A DNA stretch of 64,000 nucleotides from Sphingopyxis sp. (GCF_016793825.1 NZ_JAEULM010000019.1:307390-371389), one strand, 5' to 3'; positions 25,710 to 34,688 are shown, numbered from the stretch's first letter. Program-made: numbers and translations. Notes: a model not told the origin generated them from the sequence alone.

Positions 25710-25746
25710 TTGCCAATCAGCGGGAAATTTTGCCAATCATTGGGAA
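25710..25746. promoter_or_regulatory. Two 17-bp PspF enhancer-type sites
   Basis: TTGCCAATCAGCGGGAA (25710-25726) and TTGCCAATCATTGGGAA (25730-25746) agree at 15 of 17 positions with a 20-base period, two helical turns. The second is itself a near-perfect palindrome. Their centres lie about 100 and 120 bases upstream of the predicted sigma-54 start, the distance of the PspF upstream activating sites in E. coli. The second site touches the pspF start codon. Confidence 0.75.
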
Positions 25747-26780
25747 TGGAGCGCGAAACGCAGTTCATTGGCCAGTCGGCAGCCTTTCAGGACGCGGTCG
25801 AACGCGCCAGCCAGGCCGCCGCGCTCGACCGCCCGGTGCTGGTGATCGGCGAACGCGGGACGGGCAAGGAATTGATCGCCGAGCGGCTTCACCGCCTGTC
25901 GGCACGCTGGGATCGCCCCTATGTCATCCTGAACTGCGCCGCGATGCCCGAAACGCTGATCGAATCGGAATTGTTCGGACATGAAGCGGGCGCCTTCACG
26001 GGCGCAACGCGCACCCGCGCCGGACGGTTCGAGGAAGCCGATGGCGGCACCCTGTTTCTCGACGAACTGGCAACGATGTCGATGGGCGCACAGGAGCGGT
26101 TGCTGCGCGCGGTCGAATATGGCGAAGTGACCCGCGTCGGATCGTCGCGTCCGATCCGGGTGGACGTCCGCATCGTCGCGGCGACCAACGAGCATCTGCC
26201 GGCGCTGGCCGACGCCGGCCGCTTTCGGGCCGACCTGCTCGACCGATTGTCGTTCGAGGTCATCACACTCCCGCCGCTCCGCGCCCGCGAAGGCGATATC
26301 GAGGTGCTCGCCACCTATTTCGGACAGCGCATGGCGGCGGTGCTCGGATGGGACGAGTGGCCGGGCTTCGGCCCGCGCGCGCTCGCGGCGATGGAGGGGC
26401 ACGACTGGCCCGGCAATGTGCGCGAGTTGCGCAACGTCATCGAGCGCGCGATCTATCGCTGGGCCGACCCCGGACGACCGGTCGACGCGCTGAACTTCGA
26501 TCCCTTCGCCAGCCCCTGGCAACCGGTTGCACGCAAGCCGGTGCCGAAGGCCGAGACAGCACCGGCAACTGCGGGCGATGCGGTGCCAGTCGCGGCTTCG
26601 CATGAAGCGCAGTCAGGCCCGGTCAGCGACCTGCGGGCCGCGGTCGATGGCTTCGAGAAGCAGATCCTGTCCGACACGATGGCGCGCTGTCGCTTCAACC
26701 AGAAGGTCGCGGCCGAGGCGCTGGGGCTGAGTTACGACCAGATTCGCCACGCATTGAAAAAACACGGGCTGAATCAGTAA
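25746..26780 (+). CDS. pspF: Psp operon transcriptional activator PspF
   Basis: Sigma-54 enhancer-binding protein that activates the divergent psp operon and is held inactive by PspA. The 344-residue protein has no N-terminal receiver or sensor domain. It has a Walker A GERGTGKE (35-42), the sigma-54 contact loop GAFTGA (82-87), Walker B GGTLFLDEL and a C-terminal Fis-type helix-turn-helix (about 315-344, NQKVAAEALGLSYDQIRHALKK). The ATG at 25746 gives the usual MERETQFIGQS start but has a weak ribosome-binding site; an in-frame TTG at 25710 is possible. An Ala/Pro-rich linker joins the two domains. Confidence 0.95.
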   Translation: MERETQFIGQSAAFQDAVERASQAAALDRPVLVIGERGTGKELIAERLHRLSARWDRPYVILNCAAMPETLIESELFGHEAGAFTGATRTRAGRFEEADGGTLFLDELATMSMGAQERLLRAVEYGEVTRVGSSRPIRVDVRIVAATNEHLPALADAGRFRADLLDRLSFEVITLPPLRAREGDIEVLATYFGQRMAAVLGWDEWPGFGPRALAAMEGHDWPGNVRELRNVIERAIYRWADPGRPVDALNFDPFASPWQPVARKPVPKAETAPATAGDAVPVAASHEAQSGPVSDLRAAVDGFEKQILSDTMARCRFNQKVAAEALGLSYDQIRHALKKHGLNQ

Positions 26781-26781
26781 G

Positions 26782-26911
26782 CCTCCCTGTCGCGCAGCGA
26801 TGGGGAGGGGGACCGTCCGCGAAGCGGATGGTGGAGGGGGCAACGTCGCGTCATTGCCCCTCCGTCAGCGCTTCGCGCTGCCGGCCTCCCCATGGCTTCG
26901 CCACAGGGAGG
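26782..26911. repeat. Composite palindromic intergenic element
   Basis: A 130-base element in the convergent space between pspF and a lipoprotein gene. Outer palindromes CCTCCCTGT...GGGGAGG (26782-26808) and CCTCCCC...AGGGAGG (26885-26911) are inverted copies of each other. Inner arms GGAGGGGGCAA (26833-26843) and TTGCCCCTCC (26854-26863) form a second hairpin. The outer unit matches the one at 6104-6130, and the nested design matches 47328-47504. Confidence 0.8.
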
Positions 26912-26914
26912 ATT

Positions 26915-27436
26915 TTACTCGCCCGGCAACTGGTCGCTGAGCGCCTGGACGATCGCGTCTTGCGCCGACGCCATATCGGCAAGCCTTTCGCGCAGCGCAT
27001 AGACGTCAGGCAGGCCGTCGACAGCTTCGTCGATGCTGCGTTCCAGATACAGGCGGTCGATGTCGGCGAGCGCGCTGGTCAGCGGCGCACGCGCGGCGAT
27101 CAGACGCGAGATCGCCTGTTGCGCGACGACCCATCGCTCGCTGGCGACGGGCGCACCGGCGGCGGCCGAAACGAGCGTAACGGTGTTGCCGCGCTCGGCC
27201 GCGAACGCCTGCTGCGCCGCATTGCCGTCGGATTCCCAGCGCGCGAGCCTGCCGGCAAGATCGGCGGGCAGCGGCCCCGGCGGCGCGACAACGACGCTGG
27301 GCGGCGCGACATCGAATCGTCCCTCGACCGTGCGTTTCGCGAGCGAGGGCGCCCCCGCGTCGCCGCCCTGCGCGGCCGCACAGGCCGAAAGTGGCAGGAG
27401 AAGGATCACCGGCAGAAAAAGGGAGGGGCGCTTCAT
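26915..27436 (-). CDS. Putative lipoprotein of unknown function
   Basis: A 173-residue protein with a lipoprotein signal peptide (MKRPSLFLPVILLLPLSACAA, lipobox LSAC, Cys about residue 17). The mature part is helical and rich in Ala, with a Pro-rich segment (APPSVVVAPPGPLPADLAG) and no recognisable domain. The second of two adjacent ATG codons (27436) is placed 6 bases after AGGG and is preferred. It is divergent from rplU; the promoter regions may overlap. Confidence 0.8.
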   Translation of the reverse strand: MKRPSLFLPVILLLPLSACAAAQGGDAGAPSLAKRTVEGRFDVAPPSVVVAPPGPLPADLAGRLARWESDGNAAQQAFAAERGNTVTLVSAAAGAPVASERWVVAQQAISRLIAARAPLTSALADIDRLYLERSIDEAVDGLPDVYALRERLADMASAQDAIVQALSDQLPGE

Positions 27437-27546
27437 CATCGACCCTGATATGGGCCAAGGCGCGCAGCAGCAAGTGCCGAATCGGGGTTCGGCTCGCCGA
27501 TTGCCGCGCGATGCCGCTTTTGCCTGAAAAGCGCGGAAATATGCGG

Positions 27547-27575
27547 TTGACAGCCGCCGCCTCACTCGCTAGTGG
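27547..27575 (+). promoter_or_regulatory. Putative promoter of rplU-rpmA
   Basis: TTGACA at 27547-27552, 17-base spacer, TAGTGG at 27570-27575, about 90 bases before the rplU ATG. Confidence 0.5.
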
Positions 27576-27664
27576 CGCTGACTTTCCCGCATGCTGGAAA
27601 AATCGCCTGTCTCGGCAGGTGACTGGTGCGCGGGTGATCTAGTTTTTTGATTGGATGGAAGACC

Positions 27665-28156
27665 ATGTTCGCAATCGTGCGCACGGGCGGCAAGCAGTAT
27701 CGCGTCGCCGCTGGAGACAAGATCGCCGTCGAGAAGATCGAGGGTGAAGCCGGCGACACCGTGTCGCTGGGCGATATCCTGCTGGCCGGCGACGGCGGCG
27801 AAGTGAAGGACGCGAACGGCCTCACCGTTTCGGCCGAGATCATCGCCCAGACGCGCGGCGAAAAGGTCATCGTCTTCAAGAAGCGCCGCCGGCACAACTA
27901 TCGCCGCCGCAACGGTCACCGCCAGTCGCTGACGCTGCTGCGCATCCTTGCCGTCGGCGAAGCCAAGAAGGCCGCACCGAAGAAGGAAGCCGCTCCGAAG
28001 GCCGAAGCCGCCCCGGCTGCTGAAGCCAAGGCTGCCCCGGCTGCCGAAAAGAAGGCTGCTGCGCCGAAGAAGGCTGCTGCCCCCAAGGCCGAAGCCGCCG
28101 AAGCGCCCGCCAAGAAGCCCGCTGCCAAGAAGGCAGCCCCCAAGAAGGAAGCCTGA
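27665..28156 (+). CDS. rplU: 50S ribosomal protein L21 with C-terminal Ala/Lys extension
   Basis: Large-subunit protein that binds 23S rRNA near L20. Residues 1 to about 102 form the normal L21 domain ([19 protein letters not shown] ... [22 protein letters not shown]). The remaining 60 residues are a low-complexity tail of Ala, Lys, Pro and Glu, absent from the E. coli protein but common in alphaproteobacteria. The ATG at 27665 is chosen since homology begins exactly there. rpmA follows after 48 bases, the conserved L21-L27 pair. Confidence 0.97.
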   Translation: MFAIVRTGGKQYRVAAGDKIAVEKIEGEAGDTVSLGDILLAGDGGEVKDANGLTVSAEIIAQTRGEKVIVFKKRRRHNYRRRNGHRQSLTLLRILAVGEAKKAAPKKEAAPKAEAAPAAEAKAAPAAEKKAAAPKKAAAPKAEAAEAPAKKPAAKKAAPKKEA

Positions 28157-28204
28157 GCGCGGCAACGCAGCTCGGCCCCCGGAACGAAGCAAGGAGTTTA
28201 GGTC

Positions 28205-28474
28205 ATGGCACATAAGAAAGCAGGCGGTTCGTCGCGCAACGGTCGCGACTCGCAGGCCAAGCGCCTTGGCGTGAAGAAGTTCGGCGGTCAGGAAGTGATC
28301 GGCGGCAACATCATCGTGCGCCAGCGCGGCACCAAGGTGTATCCGGGCGTCAATGTCGGCATCGGCAAGGACCACACGCTGTTCGCCACCGCCGACGGCC
28401 GCGTCCGATTCCACGACGGCAAGCTTCGTCGCAAATATGTCTCGGTCGACATTATGGCGGGCGCAGCCGAATAA
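28205..28474 (+). CDS. rpmA: 50S ribosomal protein L27
   Basis: Large-subunit protein whose N-terminus reaches the peptidyl-transferase centre. The 89 residues start [20 protein letters not shown], the mature-type N-terminus without a cleavable extension, and include [16 protein letters not shown] and [13 protein letters not shown]. The ribosome-binding site is AAGGAG. It is cotranscribed with rplU. Confidence 0.98.
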   Translation: MAHKKAGGSSRNGRDSQAKRLGVKKFGGQEVIGGNIIVRQRGTKVYPGVNVGIGKDHTLFATADGRVRFHDGKLRRKYVSVDIMAGAAE

Positions 28475-28555
28475 AGGACGATCTGCACGGGTCGTCCATC
28501 AAGGGATGACCCGGAACGGTCCTTTCCGCCGACGCGGAAACAAAGTTCGAAAAGA

Positions 28556-28587
28556 GGGAGACGGGTCACCCCGGACTCCCTTTTTTC
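28556..28587 (+). terminator. Terminator after rpmA
   Basis: GGGAG (28556-28560) pairs with CTCCC (28576-28580), with inner GGGT/CCCC pairing, followed by TTTTTT. Confidence 0.7.
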
Positions 28588-28712
28588 TTGTTCGTAATCC
28601 GGCGCTTGGTCGTAGGACGCGAAAATCGGGCCATCCATCTCCCTCAACACTATGCTGTCGTCAAAGCGTCACCATCTGGCGTCAGGGCGACAGGCGACTG
28701 GGAGTGAAAAGA

Positions 28713-29309
28713 ATGTTCGCGCGTACCGAAAGATTGTTGCTGCGGCCCGGCTGGCAGGAAGACGCCCCTGCGCTCGCGCGGGCGATCGGCGAGGAAGCCG
28801 TGGTGCGAAACCTCGCCCGCGCGCCCTGGCCCTATGGCGAAGTGGAAGCGCAGGAGTTCCTGAACCTGCCGGTCGATCCCGACCAGCCGCGTTTTCTGAT
28901 CTTCGCCCGTACGGGCGGGGCCCCGCGGCTCGTCGGCGGTTGCGGCATCGCGCCGAGCCCCGAGGGACCGCTGGAAATGGGCTATTGGATCGCCCGCCCC
29001 TATTGGGGCCTGGGGTTTGCGACCGAGGCCGGACGCCAGCTTGTCCGCATCGCGCGCGCGATGAACCTGCCCAAGCTGTCGGCGGGCCATTTCATCGACA
29101 ACCCCGCCTCGGGTGCCGTTCTGCGCAAGCTGGGCTTTCGCCCGACGGGCAAGGTGACGCAGCGGCACAGCATCGCGCGCGGCGGTGCGGTGACATGCGC
29201 CCTGTTCGAGGAAGGCGACGGGGATGGCGGCGATGCCGTCACCCCAATGCGCGGGCGCATCGACGCGCATGACGATTTCCGCGAGGAAATTCGCCTGATG
29301 GCAGCGTGA
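28713..29309 (+). CDS. GNAT family N-acetyltransferase (RimJ/RimL-like)
   Basis: Acetyl-CoA dependent N-acetyltransferase of unknown substrate, 198 residues. The N-terminus TERLLLRPGWQEDAPALARAI is typical of the RimJ/RimL subfamily. The core PLEMGYWIARPYWGLGFATEAGRQLV contains the acetyl-CoA loop (Y-W-G-L-G-F-A-T-E-A), and DNPASGAVLRKLGFRPTG is the last conserved block. Start ATG 28713 follows GGAGTG. It is often found beside rplU-rpmA in sphingomonads, but any link to ribosomal protein acetylation is speculation. Confidence 0.93.
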   Translation: MFARTERLLLRPGWQEDAPALARAIGEEAVVRNLARAPWPYGEVEAQEFLNLPVDPDQPRFLIFARTGGAPRLVGGCGIAPSPEGPLEMGYWIARPYWGLGFATEAGRQLVRIARAMNLPKLSAGHFIDNPASGAVLRKLGFRPTGKVTQRHSIARGGAVTCALFEEGDGDGGDAVTPMRGRIDAHDDFREEIRLMAA

Positions 29310-29313
29310 CCGA

Positions 29314-29337
29314 CCCCCTCCCACAAGCGGGAGGGGG
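29314..29337. terminator. Bidirectional hairpin between convergent genes
   Basis: CCCCCTCCC (29314-29322) pairs perfectly with GGGAGGGGG (29329-29337) around a 6-base loop, exactly between the GNAT gene and the DUF937 gene. No T-run follows on either side. Confidence 0.6.
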
Positions 29338-29346
29338 CCGTTCCCG

Positions 29347-29955
29347 TCAGCCTCGCAATTTTCCGGCCATGCCGATGATATCGTCGAGGGGATTGCCGTC
29401 GCCGTCCATGTCGAGCATCTTGCCAAGGCCGCCCAGGCCGCCGCCGCTTCCGCCCAGCACATTGCCGAGCACGCCGCCCAGGCCGCCGGTCGATCCGCCA
29501 CTGCCACCGAGCACGCCGCCGATCAGGTCGCCCAGTCCGCCGCCGCCCTGCTGGCCCCCCTGCTTCGCCATATAGCCCGCCACCATCATCGCGAGGATCG
29601 GCAACATCTGTTTGAGCAGCCCCGAATCGAGACCGGTCTGGCCCGCGGCATGATCGGCAACGGTCCGGCTGACGTCCTTCGATCCAAAAATCTGCCCCAG
29701 CACGTCGTTGCCGGCTTCGACCGGCGTCGGCTGCGCCCCCAGGACCGCGTCGAGCAGTCCGCCGCCACCGAGCTGCCCCAGAAGACCGCCGAGTCCCTCG
29801 ACTCCGCCCGCCCCCGTCGCCGTTTTCTTGAAGCCGCCGAGGATCGCGGGCAGCAGCGCCTCGGCCCCCTGCTTTGCGACGGTAGGCGGAATGCCAAGCT
29901 CGCTCGCCATCGATTCGATGCCGCCGGCCTGCGCCAGGATGTCGGTCAGATTCAT
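29347..29955 (-). CDS. DUF937 domain protein
   Basis: A 202-residue protein of the DUF937 family: N-terminal NLTDILAQAGGIESMASELGIPPTVAKQGAEALLPAILGGFKK, then long glycine-rich linkers (about 55-75 and 125-180). The C-terminal DMDGDGNPLDDI segment looks like a single EF-hand or dockerin-type calcium loop. No signal peptide is visible. Function of the family is unknown. It is divergent from the DUF3597 gene, with about 180 bases between them. Confidence 0.85.
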   Translation of the reverse strand: MNLTDILAQAGGIESMASELGIPPTVAKQGAEALLPAILGGFKKTATGAGGVEGLGGLLGQLGGGGLLDAVLGAQPTPVEAGNDVLGQIFGSKDVSRTVADHAAGQTGLDSGLLKQMLPILAMMVAGYMAKQGGQQGGGGLGDLIGGVLGGSGGSTGGLGGVLGNVLGGSGGGLGGLGKMLDMDGDGNPLDDIIGMAGKLRG

Positions 29956-30133
29956 GATAAGTCTCCCACTTCGGCACGGGATCGAAGAGCGCCGATGCGC
30001 GGCATCATAGGCGCGCCGCGCAGGAAGAACGAGCCGTTCATTTCACTGTCATTTTCAAATGCCTAGGTCCATCCTGCGACCCTGCGACTCGCCTGTTCGG
30101 GAAGCGTCGCACATCATTGGTGGGAGTATAGAC

Positions 30134-30544
30134 ATGAGCATTTTCGGCAAGATCAAGGACGCGATCTTCGGCAAGGCACAGGCAGCGGAACCCGCAGCCC
30201 CGGCGGCACCCAGCCCGATCGGCAGCGCGCTCGATGCCGCGACCAGCGCGATGGCCGCCGCGGCCGCGGCGCCGACCCCGATCAGCGACGTCGATGTCGA
30301 CGCGACACTATCGGCCGAGGCGGCCAAGGCCGGCCAGGCGCTGAACTGGCGCACGTCGATCGTCGACCTGATGAAGCTGCTCGACATCGATTCGAGCCTC
30401 GCCAATCGCAAGGAACTCGCCCAGGAACTCGGCTACACCGGCGAACTCGACGGCAGCGCGGAAATGAACATCTGGCTGCACAAGGCGGTGATGCGGGAAC
30501 TCGCGGCGAACGGCGGCAAGGTACCCGCCGACCTCACCGACTGA
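30134..30544 (+). CDS. DUF3597 domain protein
   Basis: A 136-residue protein. It begins MSIFGKIKDAIFGKAQA, an amphipathic helix, followed by an Ala/Pro-rich linker (about 18-55). The DUF3597 domain (about 58-136, DVDATLSAEAAKAGQALNWRTSIVDLMKLLDIDSSLANRKELAQELGY) resembles the small helical domain found in LysM-linked proteins. Start ATG 30134 follows GGGAGT. It has no signal peptide. No function is known. Confidence 0.87.
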   Translation: MSIFGKIKDAIFGKAQAAEPAAPAAPSPIGSALDAATSAMAAAAAAPTPISDVDVDATLSAEAAKAGQALNWRTSIVDLMKLLDIDSSLANRKELAQELGYTGELDGSAEMNIWLHKAVMRELAANGGKVPADLTD

Positions 30545-30670
30545 CCGACGGTCCAGAATTTTCGACGGGGGTCGGGCGAGCGCAGGCTTTCCCGGCCCCT
30601 TTTCGTTGACCGGCGCGCCGCGCTCCCTAGACAGGTTTCAGACGAAACAAAGTCGCGAGGGAGCCCGTTC

Positions 30671-32515
30671 GTGTCCAATCCGCTTTCCACCCCCGTCAGC
30701 CGCCGCCACACGCTTGCCGCCCTTGGCGCGGGCGCCGCGGGAATTGCGATCGCCGGCCCGGCCTCGGCGCTCGAGGCGCCGCCGAAGACCGGGGCGGAAG
30801 CCCTGCTCGATTCGGTCGCCGACAATCTGCTCGCCCTCTCGCCCGAAGGCGCGACCGCGCTCGGCATCGACACGGGCGCCCGCGCCGCGATGCGCGGACA
30901 GCTCGGCGATCGGTCGGCGGCCGGTCAGGCATCGGTTGCGACGACGCTCAAGGCCGATCTCGCGCGCGTGCGCGCCTTCGACAAGACCGGGCTCGACCAC
31001 AGGACGCGCACCAGCCTGGCGGTCGTCGACAGTGCCTACAGCGTCGCGCTCGACGGCTTTGCGCAGCCCTATGGCGACGTCGCGGTCGGCGGCTGGCGCA
31101 ACACGCCTTATGTGGTGATCCAGAATGTCGGCGCCTATCTGGACGTCCCGAAGTTCCTCGACAGCGACCATCCGGTGAAGACCGCCGCCGATGCCGAAGC
31201 CTATCTGTCGCGCCTCAATGCCTTCCCCGGCGTCCTCGCCGGCGAGACCGAACGGTTGAAAGCCGCCGGCGGTCAGGGCCTGATCGCGCCCGGCTTCCTG
31301 ATCGACAAGGCAGTGAAGCAACTCGAGGCGACACTGGTCGATGCCAAAGCGGGTGGCGGCATGGTCGACAGCCTTGTCAGCCGCACCGCCGCGGCGAAGA
31401 TTCCGGGCGACTGGGGAGCGCGCGCCGGAAAGATCGTCCAGGGACCGGTGGCCGCGGCGCTGGAAAGCCAGCTTGCCGAACTCAAGGCGCAGCGACCGAG
31501 GGCGACGATGGACGCCGGGATGTGGGCCCGGCCGCACGGCGACGAATTCTATGCCTGGGCGCTCCGCGCATCGACGACCACGCGCATGACCCCCGACGAG
31601 GTTCACGCCATGGGCCGCGAGCAGCTTGCCGAGCTGCACGGGCGGATGGACCCGATCCTGAAAAAACTGGGTTACACCAATGGTTCGGTCGGCGATCGGA
31701 TGAACGAACTGGCGAAGGACCCGCGCTTCAAATTTCCGGATAATGATGCCGGCCGCGCCGAGATCGTCGCTTATATCCAGACCTGGCTCGGCAAGATTCG
31801 GGCGCAATTGCCACGCGCCTTCCGCACGCTGGTAAAGGGCAATGTCGAGGTGAAGCGCCTCCCGCTTGCCGAGGAACCCGGCGCACCCGCGGCTTATGGC
31901 GGCGCCGGATCGATCGACGGATCCGTTCCCGGCCGGTTCTGGATCAACCTGCGCACCACCGAACTCCACAGCAAATACTCGCTCCCGGACCTCACAATGC
32001 ACGAAGCGATCCCCGGCCACGCCTGGCAGGGCGAATATGCGAACCAGATGCCGCTGATCCGCACGATGCTGGCGTTCAACGCCTATTCGGAAGGCTGGGC
32101 CCTCTATGCCGAGCAGCTCGCCGACGAGCTTGGCCTCTACGACGATTTCGAGGTCGGGCGGCTCGGCTATCTCCAGTCGCTCGCCTTTCGGGCGTGCCGT
32201 CTCGTCGTCGACACCGGCATCCATGCGAAGCGCTGGACACGCGAACAAGGCGTCGATTTCTTCGTCAGGGAGAATGGTTCGAACCCGCTCGAAGTGTCGA
32301 GCGAGGTCGATCGCTATTGCAGTTGGGTCGGCCAGGCCTGCGGTTACAAGGTCGGACACAGCGAGATCGTCCGCCAGCGCGGCCGCGCGCAGGCCGCGCT
32401 CGGCGCGAAATACGACCTGCGCGATTTCGACAATGTCGTCGTCGAAGGCGGCAACGTCCCGCTCGACGTCCTTGCGCAGAACGTCGACGCTTATGTCGCC
32501 GCGAAGAAGGGGTAG
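30671..32515 (+). CDS. DUF885 family metallopeptidase-like protein
   Basis: A 614-residue exported protein of the DUF885 family. The N-terminus carries a Tat-like signal (SRRHTLAALGAGAAGIAIAGPASA). The family zinc motif is intact: H444-E-A-I-P-G-H450 followed by a downstream acidic segment (NAYSEGWALYAEQLADELG) that supplies the third ligand. Members are presumed carboxypeptidases or peptidases acting in the periplasm. The start codon is GTG at 30671. It is monocistronic, ending at a repeat hairpin. Confidence 0.9.
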   Translation: MSNPLSTPVSRRHTLAALGAGAAGIAIAGPASALEAPPKTGAEALLDSVADNLLALSPEGATALGIDTGARAAMRGQLGDRSAAGQASVATTLKADLARVRAFDKTGLDHRTRTSLAVVDSAYSVALDGFAQPYGDVAVGGWRNTPYVVIQNVGAYLDVPKFLDSDHPVKTAADAEAYLSRLNAFPGVLAGETERLKAAGGQGLIAPGFLIDKAVKQLEATLVDAKAGGGMVDSLVSRTAAAKIPGDWGARAGKIVQGPVAAALESQLAELKAQRPRATMDAGMWARPHGDEFYAWALRASTTTRMTPDEVHAMGREQLAELHGRMDPILKKLGYTNGSVGDRMNELAKDPRFKFPDNDAGRAEIVAYIQTWLGKIRAQLPRAFRTLVKGNVEVKRLPLAEEPGAPAAYGGAGSIDGSVPGRFWINLRTTELHSKYSLPDLTMHEAIPGHAWQGEYANQMPLIRTMLAFNAYSEGWALYAEQLADELGLYDDFEVGRLGYLQSLAFRACRLVVDTGIHAKRWTREQGVDFFVRENGSNPLEVSSEVDRYCSWVGQACGYKVGHSEIVRQRGRAQAALGAKYDLRDFDNVVVEGGNVPLDVLAQNVDAYVAAKKG

Positions 32516-32523
32516 CATGGACT

Positions 32524-32569
32524 CCCGGATCAAATCCGGGTCCAGCCTCCCTTGCCGCTAAGGCAAGGG
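32524..32569. repeat. Double-hairpin dispersed repeat between convergent genes
   Basis: CCCGGAT/ATCCGGG with a 3-base loop (32524-32540) and CCCTTGCC/GGCAAGGG with a 5-base loop (32549-32569). The first, with its flanks, is of a type scattered in alphaproteobacterial intergenic spaces. The second overlaps the stop codon of the minus-strand gene. Confidence 0.65.
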
Positions 32570-33004
32570 CATCAAGTCCGGTTCCACAAACCCGCGCCGC
32601 GCCGGAACCGAAAACAGCAGGTCGCGACTGTAGAAGCGCATCGGCCAGTCGCGGCGGCCGACATCGGACAGCAGCATCGCATTGACGCGCGCCGCCAGTT
32701 CCGTTTCGCGCGTCTCCGACAGGAACAGCCGCACGCCCGCGACATAGGCGCGAGTGATGCTGTCGTGATAACCTTGATGGTCGTCGTTCACGCCGCCGAC
32801 GCTTTCGTTGAAACGGCGGATGATGCCTGCAATCCGGGCGTCGACATCGACGTCGGGGCGCTCCGTCAGAAGCCAGAGGCACGCACCCAGATGCGCTTCG
32901 TGCGTCCACGCCGCACGCGGCAGGGTGCACGCAAGCAGACCGTCGCCGATCGCGCGGATATCGGAATCGCGCTCGAACAGGCGCGGGTTGTAATCAGTCG
33001 TCAT
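32558..33004 (-). CDS. Conserved hypothetical cytosolic protein
   Basis: A 148-residue protein, MTTDYNPRLFERDSDIRAIG at its start, with the notable segment AAWTHEAHLGACLWLLTERPDVD and a later GVNDDHQGYHDSITRAYV, rich in His and Asp, that could bind metal. No signal peptide or membrane segment. I do not recognise the family. The ATG at 33004 is preferred over an in-frame upstream GTG because the extension is non-homologous in appearance. It is separated by 48 bases from pckA, which is upstream on the same strand, and could be co-transcribed with it. Confidence 0.82.
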   Translation of the reverse strand: MTTDYNPRLFERDSDIRAIGDGLLACTLPRAAWTHEAHLGACLWLLTERPDVDVDARIAGIIRRFNESVGGVNDDHQGYHDSITRAYVAGVRLFLSETRETELAARVNAMLLSDVGRRDWPMRFYSRDLLFSVPARRGFVEPDLMPLP

Positions 33005-33052
33005 CGGTCCGGTCCTTCCGGGTGACACGACACCCGGAAGATGTCCGGGCGA

Positions 33053-34654
33053 TTATGCGGCGACGGCCGCCTGTGGCGCGGCCTGGCGGACGCCTTCATC
33101 GACATGGTCGGCGAATTGGCCGAAGTTGTCGATGAATTGCCGGACCAGCGTTTGCGCCGTCTGGTCATAAGCTGCCTTGTCGGCCCACGCTTCGCGCGGA
33201 TCGAGGATCGCGCTGTCGACCCCGGCCACCGCGACCGGAAACTCGAAACCGAAGTTCGGATCCTTGCGGAATTCGGCGTCGTTCAGACTGCCGTCGAGCG
33301 CGGCATTGAGCAGCGCGCGGGTCGCCTTGATCGGCATCCGCTTGATCCCGTCCATCGTCGCCTTGCCGCCGGTCCAGCCGGTGTTGACCAGCCAGCACTG
33401 GACGCCACCCTTGGCGATGCGTTCCTTCAGAAGATTGCCATAAACCGACGGATGGCGCGGCATGAAGGGGGCGCCGAAACAGGTCGAGAAGGTGGCCTCG
33501 GGCTCGGTCACGCCAATCTCTGTCCCCGCGACGCGCGCGGTGTACCCCGACAGGAAATGATACATCGCCTGATCAGGGGTCAGTTTCGCGATCGGGGGCA
33601 GCACGCCATAGGCATCGGCGGTCAGCATGATGACGGTCTGCGGCACCGGACCCATGTTCTTTTCCGACGTGTTCGGAATGAAATCGATCGGGTAGGAACC
33701 GCGGCTGTTCTCGGCGAGCGTCGCGTCGTCGAAATCGAGTTCGCGCGTCTCGGGATCGATCACGACATTTTCCAGCACCGTGCCGAACCGCTTCGTCGTC
33801 GCGAAGATTTCGGGTTCGGCCTCGGGCGAAAGACGGATCATCTTCGCATAGCAGCCGCCCTCGAAATTGAAGACCGCGGTGTCCGACCAGCCATGCTCGT
33901 CATCGCCGATCAGCGTGCGCGATGCGTCGGCCGACAGCGTCGTCTTGCCTGTGCCGCTGAGGCCAAAGAAGACCGCGGTATCGCCCTTCGGCCCGATGTT
34001 CGCCGAGCAGTGCATCGGCATCACGCCCTTTACCGGAAGCAGATAGTTGAGGATGCCGAACACCGACTTCTTCATCTCGCCCGCATACTGCGTACCGCCG
34101 ATCAGCACGAGCTTCTCCGCGAAATTGACCGCGACGACGGTTTCGGTGCGCGTGCCGTGCTTCGCCGGGTCGGCGCGGAAGCTCGGCAGGTCGATGATCG
34201 TATATTCGGTCTCGAAGGCCGCGAGTTCGGCGGCCGTCGGACGGCAGAGCAGCGTGCGGATGAACTGGCTGTGCCATGCGAATTCGGTGATGACCTGCAC
34301 GGCGACGCGATGTTCGGGCTGCGAGCCGCCGAAAAGCTGCTGGCGATAGAGGCGCGGGCGATCGGCAAGATGCGCGAGGAAGTCGGCCTTCAGCGCCGCG
34401 AAATTTTCGGGGGTCATCGGCACGTTGGTTTTGCCCCACCAGATGGTGCCGGCCGTCTCGTCGTCCTGGACGATGAACTTGTCCTTCGCGCTGCGCCCGG
34501 TGTGCTTGCCGGTGGCGACGACGAGCGGGCCGTCCTTGGCAAGAACGCCTTCGCCGTTGCGGAGCGCGTCTTCGACCAGTTGCGGCGTGCCCCAGTTTTC
34601 CGACACGTCCGCCGTCGTCTCGACGGCTACATTGCCGATCACAACCTTCGTCAT
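33053..34654 (-). CDS. pckA: Phosphoenolpyruvate carboxykinase (ATP)
   Basis: Forms phosphoenolpyruvate from oxaloacetate and ATP, the entry step of gluconeogenesis. The 533-residue length is typical. Motifs: [12 protein letters not shown] near 50, [12 protein letters not shown] (kinase-1 loop), DDEHGWS and [14 protein letters not shown]. The ATG at 34654 ([17 protein letters not shown]) has AAAGG upstream at 9 bases. It is divergent from chvI, a pairing kept in many alphaproteobacteria, where the ChvGI system is reported to influence carbon metabolism. Confidence 0.97.
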   Translation of the reverse strand: MTKVVIGNVAVETTADVSENWGTPQLVEDALRNGEGVLAKDGPLVVATGKHTGRSAKDKFIVQDDETAGTIWWGKTNVPMTPENFAALKADFLAHLADRPRLYRQQLFGGSQPEHRVAVQVITEFAWHSQFIRTLLCRPTAAELAAFETEYTIIDLPSFRADPAKHGTRTETVVAVNFAEKLVLIGGTQYAGEMKKSVFGILNYLLPVKGVMPMHCSANIGPKGDTAVFFGLSGTGKTTLSADASRTLIGDDEHGWSDTAVFNFEGGCYAKMIRLSPEAEPEIFATTKRFGTVLENVVIDPETRELDFDDATLAENSRGSYPIDFIPNTSEKNMGPVPQTVIMLTADAYGVLPPIAKLTPDQAMYHFLSGYTARVAGTEIGVTEPEATFSTCFGAPFMPRHPSVYGNLLKERIAKGGVQCWLVNTGWTGGKATMDGIKRMPIKATRALLNAALDGSLNDAEFRKDPNFGFEFPVAVAGVDSAILDPREAWADKAAYDQTAQTLVRQFIDNFGQFADHVDEGVRQAAPQAAVAA

Positions 34655-34688
34655 TTGCTTCGCCTTTCCCATGCCCGCCAGGCGCCCC

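Noticed and set aside
26782-26911. Possible CRISPR-like repeat cluster
   Set aside because: Units are inverted, not direct, repeats, with no regular spacers and no cas genes nearby.
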